Assembly: GCA_902492825.1 (NCBI GenBank)
Contig: CABUMZ010000129.1
Location: 1-5,052, forward strand
Length of the DNA: 5,052 nucleotides
Source of the DNA: an uncultured Collinsella sp.
GTDB taxonomy: Bacteria > Actinomycetota > Coriobacteriia > Coriobacteriales > Coriobacteriaceae
Direction: 5' to 3'
Of this stretch, positions 1 to 3,913 are shown in pieces. Positions within the stretch are counted from its first letter, which is position 1; each line of letters begins with the position of its first letter. The notes beneath the pieces are model-generated. The model did not search any database. It saw nothing but the letters and a program-made list of their open reading frames with translations, and was not told the origin of the DNA. Made by a program: the position numbers and the translations under genes.

Positions 1-683
1 GTCTGCGCAAAGGCGGGGCCATCTGCGATGAGGTCGTCGCGCACGATGGCCACGGTCACGCCCGCGGCGCCGGCGTTTTTCTGCGCTCCGGCGTAAATGA
101 GCCCGTAGCGCTCAACGTCGAGCGGCTGCGACAGGAAGCAGCTCGAGACATCGGCGACCAGCGGCACATCGCCACAACTGGGCAGCTCGTGGTACATGGT
201 GCCAAAGATGGTGTTGTTCTGGCAGATGTAGACGTAGTCGAGCCCGTCGCCTGCGGCCTCGGCGGCAATGCGCGCATTGATGTCGGCCATGTCGGGGATG
301 CGGTCGAAGTTGGTGTCCTCGGAGCTCGCGAGCAGCACGGCCTCACCGTACTTGGCGGCTTCTTTGTATGCCTTGTTGGCAAAGTTGCCGGTCACGATGT
401 AGCCGGCGCGGCCGCGGTGCATGAGGTTCATGGGGATGCCCGCAAACTGCAGTGTGGCGCCGCCCTGCAAAAACAGGACACGGTAGTTGTCGGGGATGCT
501 CAGCAGGTGGCGCAGGGTTGCCTCGGCGTCGTCGATGATCTGCTGGTACATGCTAGATCGATGGCTCATCTCGAGCACGGACATGCCGCAACCGCGGTAG
601 TCCATCATCTCGTCGGCAATCTCGGCGAGCACGCTTGCGGGCAGCGCGGCCGGGCCAGCTGAGAAGTTGTGCACACGTGCCAT
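1..683 (-). CDS. serC: Phosphoserine aminotransferase, 3' end cut off by the window edge
   Basis: This is a PLP-dependent class V (fold type I) aminotransferase of the cytoplasm. The family interconverts 3-phosphohydroxypyruvate and phosphoserine, with glutamate as amino donor, in serine biosynthesis; many members also act on the analogous vitamin B6 intermediate. 227 residues are visible of the usual ~360. The N-terminus MARVHNFSAGPAALP is the typical SerC opening. Further hallmarks follow in order: SHRS (residues 40-43), QGGAT (73-77, PLP phosphate binding), the TGNFANKA segment (98-105), QNNTIFGT (155-162), ADVSS (177-181, with Asp178 expected to contact the PLP ring nitrogen) and AGAQKNAG (198-205), where Lys202 is the expected Schiff-base lysine. 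The ATG at 681-683 is chosen because this terminus matches the family and a GAGGGGG ribosome site (693-699) lies 9 nt upstream. The reading frame is intact. A serA gene is a common neighbour, but the downstream side is not in view. Confidence 0.97.
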   Translation of the reverse strand, partial: MARVHNFSAGPAALPASVLAEIADEMMDYRGCGMSVLEMSHRSSMYQQIIDDAEATLRHLLSIPDNYRVLFLQGGATLQFAGIPMNLMHRGRAGYIVTGNFANKAYKEAAKYGEAVLLASSEDTNFDRIPDMADINARIAAEAAGDGLDYVYICQNNTIFGTMYHELPSCGDVPLVADVSSCFLSQPLDVERYGLIYAGAQKNAGAAGVTVAIVRDDLIADGPAFAQ

Positions 684-722
684 CTTCTAGTTCCCCCTCG
701 TAGTCGTTTGAACGTTCGGGAT

Positions 723-731
723 ACTTTAGCA
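723..731 (-). promoter_or_regulatory. Probable extended -10 promoter of serC
   Basis: The minus strand reads TGCTAAAGT, an extended -10 (TGn followed by TAAAGT, 4 of 6 matches to TATAAT). It would start transcription near 716 and give a leader of about 33 nt containing the serC ribosome site. No good -35 lies 16-18 bp upstream, which is tolerable for an extended -10. The call rests on motif match and position alone. Confidence 0.4.
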
Positions 732-738
732 CAGTGGA

Positions 739-763
739 GCGCCAGGCGCGACCGTATCACGGT
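739..763. promoter_or_regulatory. Two adjacent palindromes over the -35 region of the serC promoter
   Basis: GCGCC-A-GGCGC (739-749) and ACCGT-ATC-ACGGT (751-763) are perfect inverted repeats separated by 1 bp. Together they cover roughly -23 to -47 relative to the inferred serC start site, where an operator would sit. The 1-nt and 3-nt centres suit protein binding better than an RNA hairpin. Five-bp arms arise easily by chance, so a regulatory role is only a possibility. Confidence 0.25.
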
Positions 764-818
764 AAAACTCGACTGCGCCGCTATGATTTACAGGATGGTT
801 ACATGGGGGAGGGGTGCT

Positions 819-911
819 TTACTCCTCAAGCAAATCCAAATCTGCGAGCGAAGGCATGAGGTTCTCTAGGCGCTTGATCTCTTCGTCGCAAATTAGCCAC
901 TTCCTGGTCAC
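819..911 (-). CDS. Possible 30-codon ORF directly after the antiporter gene (doubtful)
   Basis: A GTG codon overlaps the last base of the antiporter stop (TAGTG) and opens a 30-codon frame ending in TAA. The predicted peptide begins VTRKWLICDEEIKRLENLMP and ends in an acidic leucine-rich tail (DLDLLEE). No separate ribosome site is seen, so translation would depend on coupling to the upstream gene. I do not recognise the peptide. Against it, the frame contains the same GCTAATTTGCG sequence that occurs after the flippase gene in non-coding DNA, so this stretch may be a 3' flanking element and not a gene. Confidence 0.2.
   Translation of the reverse strand: MTRKWLICDEEIKRLENLMPSLADLDLLEE
888..897 (-). 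repeat. Post-stop motif GCTAATTTGC after the antiporter gene
   Basis: On the coding strand GCTAATTTGC begins 13 nt after the antiporter TAG stop. The same decamer follows the flippase gene, and an 8-nt version follows the phosphatase gene. The function is unknown. Confidence 0.45.
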
Positions 912-2512
912 TACGACGCCAGCGTGGCGATGACGGCTTCGTCGCCGGCGTATATGAGGGTGTTACCGTCGGGGATGATCGTTTGACCGTCGCGCTTGAG
1001 CATCACGACGATAAAGGGGTGCTTGCCTTGCGGCACGTCGCGTAGACGTTGGCCGGCCAGACGCCCGTGGGGTGTCACGGTGACCTCACGCAGCGTAACC
1101 TCGGCACGCTCTTCAAACGTCGGGGCAGCCATCACCAACAGGTCGCCTTCCTCAATCACGGTATCGCCATTGGGCAGCACCGGGTGCGCGCCATCGCGCA
1201 GCACCAGGACCACGAGCATGTCCGTTGCACTGCCAATATCGGCAAGCGAGCGCCCGGCAAACGGATGGCCCACGCCCACCTTGAGCTTAACGAACGACAT
1301 GCCGTCCTCGTCGCGGTAATCGTTAAACGTACGGCGCACGTCGCCGGCCGCATCTATCATGTCGAGCTTCTTCGCCACTGCTGGCAGCAGCGAGCCCTGC
1401 ACCACAATGCTCGACACGGCAATCACAAAGACCAGGTCAAACAGGTCGTGCCCACCGGGAACACCGGCCACCACGGCAAAGAGACTAAAGACGACCGATG
1501 CTGCTCCGCGCAGGCCCGCCCAGCTTACGAGCGCCACCTGGCGAGGGTTCGTCTTAAAGGGCACCAACAGCAGACCGACGGCGATGGGGCGGCTCACGAA
1601 GAGCATAAACGCCATGAGTGCCAGGCCCGGCAGCAGCATTTGCGGCAGGCGGGCGGGCGTCACGAGCAGGCCGAGCAAAAAGAAGATGGTCATCTCGGCC
1701 ATCTCGGTGAGGGTGTCGAAGAAGTGCGCCAGCTCGACTTTGCCGGTGATGTCGCTCGCGCCCAGCACGATGCCGGCAAGGTACACGGCCAAAAAGCCGT
1801 TGCCGCCCAGATAGCTCGGCAGCGCGTAGGCGATGATCGCCACGGCGAACAAAAAGATAGTCTGTGCGCCTTCGGCCGTTGCGTGTGCGCGCTCAATCAG
1901 GCGGCTGGATGTCCAGCCGATGGCGAGGCCCAGGCCCACGCCTAGGATGATTTGCTTGGCCAGCAGCACGGGAATGTTGATGTCGCCGCCGGCCGCGAGT
2001 GTAGCGAGCACGGCGGTGAGCATGTAGGCGACGGGGTCGTTGGAGCCCGATTCGACCTCGAGCAGCGAGTCGGTGCCGCCCTTCAGCGACAGGCTGTGCT
2101 CGCGCAGAACGCTAAAGACGCTGGCCGCGTCGGTGGATGCCACGACTGATCCCAGCAGCAGGCCGCCGATCCAGTCGAAGCCCAGCACGAAGTGGGCGAA
2201 TACGCCGGTGATGCCGGCAGTGATGACGACGCCGAGCGTGCTCAGCAGCACCGCCGGCGCAGCGACGGGCTTGGCGCGGTCGATATTGGTGTTAAAGCCG
2301 CCGTAGAACATGATGAACAGCAGCGCCGTGCTGCAGACGGTTTCGGTGAGTGCGTAGTCGCTAAAGTCGATATGCGTCGGGCCGTTGACGCCCAACAGCA
2401 TGCCCAGCGCGATAAAGATGAGCAGGGTGGGGAAGGGGAGTTTTTTGCCGACGGGTTTGATGGTCAGGCACAAAATGATGACGAGGCCGATAAAGAGAAG
2501 GATCTGGTTCAT
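911..2512 (-). CDS. CPA1-family K+(Na+)/H+ antiporter, NhaP2/CvrA-like, with two RCK_C domains
   Basis: This 533-residue membrane protein is expected to exchange K+ or Na+ for H+ across the cytoplasmic membrane and so help control cytosolic pH and cation levels. Residues 1-380 form the Na+/H+ exchanger domain with about 12 hydrophobic segments. It has the CPA1 motifs ASTDAASV (125-132) and ESGSNDP (154-160), whose Asn158-Asp159 pair is expected at the ion site, and WAGLRGAASV (331-340). A charged linker leads to two tandem RCK_C (TrkA_C) units at about 408-464 and 475-530, a plausible cytosolic ligand-sensing module. The E. coli CvrA relative is of similar length (about 580). The ATG at 2510-2512 is the only sensible start: it gives a proper first membrane helix, and CAGGAG (2525-2530) lies 12 nt upstream, slightly far. 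TAG is followed in frame by TGA. A weak -10-like TACAAA at 2567-2572 is the best promoter candidate. Whether K+ or Na+ is preferred cannot be read from sequence. Confidence 0.93.
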   Translation of the reverse strand: MNQILLFIGLVIILCLTIKPVGKKLPFPTLLIFIALGMLLGVNGPTHIDFSDYALTETVCSTALLFIMFYGGFNTNIDRAKPVAAPAVLLSTLGVVITAGITGVFAHFVLGFDWIGGLLLGSVVASTDAASVFSVLREHSLSLKGGTDSLLEVESGSNDPVAYMLTAVLATLAAGGDINIPVLLAKQIILGVGLGLAIGWTSSRLIERAHATAEGAQTIFLFAVAIIAYALPSYLGGNGFLAVYLAGIVLGASDITGKVELAHFFDTLTEMAEMTIFFLLGLLVTPARLPQMLLPGLALMAFMLFVSRPIAVGLLLVPFKTNPRQVALVSWAGLRGAASVVFSLFAVVAGVPGGHDLFDLVFVIAVSSIVVQGSLLPAVAKKLDMIDAAGDVRRTFNDYRDEDGMSFVKLKVGVGHPFAGRSLADIGSATDMLVVLVLRDGAHPVLPNGDTVIEEGDLLVMAAPTFEERAEVTLREVTVTPHGRLAGQRLRDVPQGKHPFIVVMLKRDGQTIIPDGNTLIYAGDEAVIATLAS

Positions 2513-2626
2513 GGATAGTGTCCGCTCCTGGGTGGTTGGCGTGGCACGGTCAGTTGTCTGTGGTTATTTGTACCCAAAGATGGTGGGTTTATGGGGTTGG
2601 ATTGCGGGCGTGCGCGATATCGTCAT

Positions 2627-2641
2627 AGACGGCTGCCGTCT
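2627..2641. promoter_or_regulatory. Perfect 15-bp palindrome in the divergent intergenic region
   Basis: AGACGGC-T-GCCGTCT has 7-bp perfect arms and a 1-bp centre. It sits between the divergent antiporter and phosphatase genes, about 20 bp upstream of the phosphatase -35. The 1-nt centre cannot form a normal RNA hairpin loop, so a dimeric DNA-binding protein is the more natural reading. No regulator is encoded nearby, so its partner is unknown. Confidence 0.35.
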
Positions 2642-2661
2642 TTGCCTCTGCTCGGAAACCC

Positions 2662-2690
2662 TTTCCAGCTTTATTGCAACGGAGTACAAT
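2662..2690 (+). promoter_or_regulatory. Promoter of the metallophosphatase gene
   Basis: A -35 TTTCCA (2662-2667) is separated by exactly 17 bp from a -10 TACAAT (2685-2690, 5 of 6 matches to TATAAT). Transcription would start near 2697 and give a leader of about 69 nt. The -35 overlaps a palindrome, GGAAA-CCC-TTTCC (2654-2666), which could be an operator. This is the best sigma-A-type promoter in the window. Confidence 0.55.
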
Positions 2691-2701
2691 GGGTAACGTT
2701 T

Positions 2702-2718
2702 AAGTTCAACTTGAAGTT
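2702..2718. repeat. Alternating AAGTT/AACTT triple repeat at the start of the phosphatase leader
   Basis: AAGTT-C-AACTT-G-AAGTT places three alternating 5-mers at a 6-bp period, giving two overlapping perfect palindromes (2702-2712 and 2708-2718) plus TTCAA-C-TTGAA (2705-2715). It begins about 5 bp after the inferred start site, a usual place for a repressor operator. Its TTCAACTTGAA core loosely recalls MerR-family sites, but no such regulator is visible here. Confidence 0.35.
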
Positions 2719-2722
2719 TTAG

Positions 2723-2747
2723 TTGCGGCGCCGGGCTTAGGCCGCAA
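2723..2747 (+). promoter_or_regulatory. 5'-leader hairpin just before the phosphatase ribosome site
   Basis: TTGCGGC (2723-2729) and GCCGCAA (2741-2747) are perfect 7-bp complementary arms around an 11-nt loop. In mRNA this stem ends 4 nt before the AGGAG ribosome site (2752-2756), so it could affect ribosome access or mRNA stability. No T-tract follows, so it is not an intrinsic terminator. It matches no riboswitch class that I recognise. Confidence 0.4.
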
Positions 2748-2765
2748 TGCAAGGAGAGGCGTACC

Positions 2766-3605
2766 ATGGCGATCTATGTGACATCTGATGCTCACGGGCA
2801 CGTGCGTGCGCTTGACGAGGCCCTGTCTAAGATCTCGTTGACGTCCGACGACACGCTGTACGTGCTGGGCGACATGATCGATCGCGGGCCCGATCCGGTC
2901 GGCGTTATTAAGCTCGTGCGCTCGCTGCCCAACGCCCACGTGCTCAAGGGTAATCACGAGCAGATCATGCTCGATGCCATCATTGGTCAGGATCCGCTCG
3001 ATGCCGAGACCTGGGATATCAACGGTGGCTGGACGACGCGCGAGCAGCTCAACGACATGGAATTTGAGGCATACGAGGAGCTCGTGCGATGGATGGCCGC
3101 GCTGCCGCTCTACGCGGTGGTCGAGACTGCCGAGCGGCCGTACCTGCTGGTGCACGCCGGCATTCAGACCGAGGCGGCGCGTGCGTTTTTGCTTGAGCAT
3201 GGTGTCGATTGCGGCGACGGCAGGGGAGCGGTCGATGCCGATCGCGAGCTGCTGCAGCAAATGCTCGCCGTACAGTCGTCCGATGACTTGCTCTGGATTC
3301 GCCATGGCTATTGGGATGCCCCGACGGGGCTGCTTTCTGCCGAGGGCAAGGGTTCGGTCGTGGTGAGTGGCCACACGCCAACGGTGTCGCTCGGGCGTTA
3401 TTGCGAGGTCGGTGGTCTTGCGGGGCTCGATGAGGAATCGGGACGAGGGCAGATCGTGCGCTTGGGCGGCGAGGACACTGGCGGCGTGCCCGATCGCATC
3501 GATATCGATTGCGCCGCCGCCACCGGCTCCGAGTTCGGTCGCGTGGGCATCCTGCGGCTCGATGATGGGGCGGAGTTCTACGCGAATATCAACCCGGGCG
3601 AATAA
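2766..3605 (+). CDS. PPP-family metallophosphatase (serine/threonine protein phosphatase-like)
   Basis: This 279-residue soluble protein belongs to the calcineurin-like PPP phosphoesterases, which use two metal ions to hydrolyse phosphomonoesters or related bonds. All signature blocks are present in order: SDAHGH (7-12; Asp8 and His10 as metal ligands, Ser replacing the usual Gly of GDxHG), GDMIDRGPD (35-43; Asp36, Asp39, Arg40), KGNHE (61-65; Asn63 and His64), HAGI (130-133; His130) and SGHTP (201-205; His203). The spacing resembles bacterial PrpA/PrpE and ApaH relatives, so the substrate could be a phosphoprotein, a dinucleoside polyphosphate or something else; sequence alone does not decide. 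No signal peptide or membrane segment is seen. The ATG at 2766 follows AGGAG (2752-2756) by 9 nt. The gene stands alone between a divergent antiporter and a convergent flippase, so context gives no clear partner. A 302-codon antisense frame across it is a GC-content shadow. Confidence 0.9.
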   Translation: MAIYVTSDAHGHVRALDEALSKISLTSDDTLYVLGDMIDRGPDPVGVIKLVRSLPNAHVLKGNHEQIMLDAIIGQDPLDAETWDINGGWTTREQLNDMEFEAYEELVRWMAALPLYAVVETAERPYLLVHAGIQTEAARAFLLEHGVDCGDGRGAVDADRELLQQMLAVQSSDDLLWIRHGYWDAPTGLLSAEGKGSVVVSGHTPTVSLGRYCEVGGLAGLDEESGRGQIVRLGGEDTGGVPDRIDIDCAAATGSEFGRVGILRLDDGAEFYANINPGE

Positions 3606-3620
3606 TCGGTGCAAGGGGTA

Positions 3621-3628
3621 GCTAATTT
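3621..3628 (+). repeat. Post-stop motif GCTAATTT after the phosphatase gene
   Basis: GCTAATTT begins 15 nt after the TAA stop on the coding strand and is followed by TGGACGGGGCC and a T6 run. It matches the motifs found after the antiporter and flippase genes. Confidence 0.45.
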
Positions 3629-3720
3629 TGGACGGGGCCTTTTTTGACTACTTTTGCCCTTCTGCCCGCAAATTGATTTTTCAGGGACGGGGATTAAATA
3701 ATCATTTGGCTGCCCGCTGG

Positions 3721-3843
3721 CTAAGTGAGTAGACTTTTTTGGAAATGCCGAGCACCCAACATATTTGCCTCAATAAAACCGCTGGTCACGGACTTGTGCT
3801 TTGTCGGTGTGGTCCGGGATTCGATAAAAGTCTACTCACTTAG
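3721..3843. repeat. 123-bp element bounded by an 18-bp perfect inverted repeat (MITE-like or structured extragenic repeat)
   Basis: CTAAGTGAGTAGACTTTT (3721-3738) is matched perfectly by its reverse complement at 3826-3843, with 87 bp between. The ends can be read as TA followed by AGTGAGTAGACTTTT, which would suit a TA-target (Tc1/IS630-type) miniature element, but no longer target duplication is visible and no transposase is present. The interior can pair further: CCGAGCAC (3748-3755) with GTGC-tttg-TCGG (3796-3807), or alternatively CGGAC (3789-3793) with GTCCG (3812-3816). A transcript from either strand would therefore form a long stem with a branched loop. The loop is too long for an intrinsic terminator. 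The inverted repeat is certain; its identity as a mobile or repeated element is inference. Confidence 0.6.
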
Positions 3844-3886
3844 TTTTGCGTGTCCGCAACGAGACTCCAGCCGGGGTGATTCCACC

Positions 3887-3896
3887 GCAAATTAGC
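3887..3896 (-). repeat. Post-stop motif GCTAATTTGC after the flippase gene
   Basis: On the coding strand GCTAATTTGC begins 17 nt after the flippase TAA stop. It is identical over 10 nt to the copy after the antiporter gene and is complementary to the copy after the convergent phosphatase gene. Confidence 0.45.
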
Positions 3897-3913
3897 TTCT
3901 CCCATCGCCGCAA

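Larger units (their letters stand above)
3606..3913. other. Convergent intergenic region with nested repeats and no confident gene
   Basis: This 308-bp stretch lies between the converging 3' ends of the phosphatase and flippase genes and is visibly more A/T-rich than the flanking genes. It holds an outer 9-bp inverted repeat, AGCTAATTT (3620-3628) with AAATTAGCT (3889-3897), and an inner 18-bp perfect inverted repeat (3721-3738 with 3826-3843). It also holds two direct copies of GGACGGGG (3630-3637, 3685-3692), two of CCGCAAATT (3666-3674, 3885-3893), and the palindrome GATTA-AA-TAATC (3692-3703). A T6 run (3640-3645) follows GGACGGGGCC, but no matching stem precedes it, so no intrinsic terminator is called for either gene. 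Confidence 0.7.

Noticed and set aside
189..869. Plus-strand frames at 189-662 and 669-869, antisense to serC and through its upstream region
   Set aside because: The first is fully antisense to serC. The second starts inside serC, crosses the promoter region, and lacks a ribosome site and any domain.
1049..1945. 298-codon frame antisense to the antiporter
   Set aside because: Its composition (Q, H, R and A rich) and lack of a ribosome site mark it as a shadow of a clearly recognised membrane protein gene.
2567..2572. TACAAA on the minus strand as the antiporter -10
   Set aside because: It is plausible by position (leader of about 48 nt), but no -35 at 16-18 bp and no exact extended -10 support it. 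It is mentioned under the gene but not called.
2772..2801. SDAHGH in place of GDxHG as a sign of an inactive phosphatase
   Set aside because: Both metal ligands, Asp8 and His10, are kept, and Gly-to-Ser at this position is a tolerated variant, so inactivation is not supported.
2706..3614. 302-codon antisense frame across the metallophosphatase gene
   Set aside because: The plus-strand frame carries every PPP motif and a good ribosome site. The antisense product has no recognisable domain and is rich in R, H and P, as expected of a GC-rich shadow.
3606..3660. Intrinsic terminator for the phosphatase at GGACGGGGCC plus T6
   Set aside because: The T6 run is present, but I cannot find a complementary upstream arm of more than about 4 bp.
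3846..3859. TTGCG-TGTC-CGCAA mini-hairpin as a terminator for the flippase
   Set aside because: The stem is only 5 bp and is not followed by a T-run on either strand.
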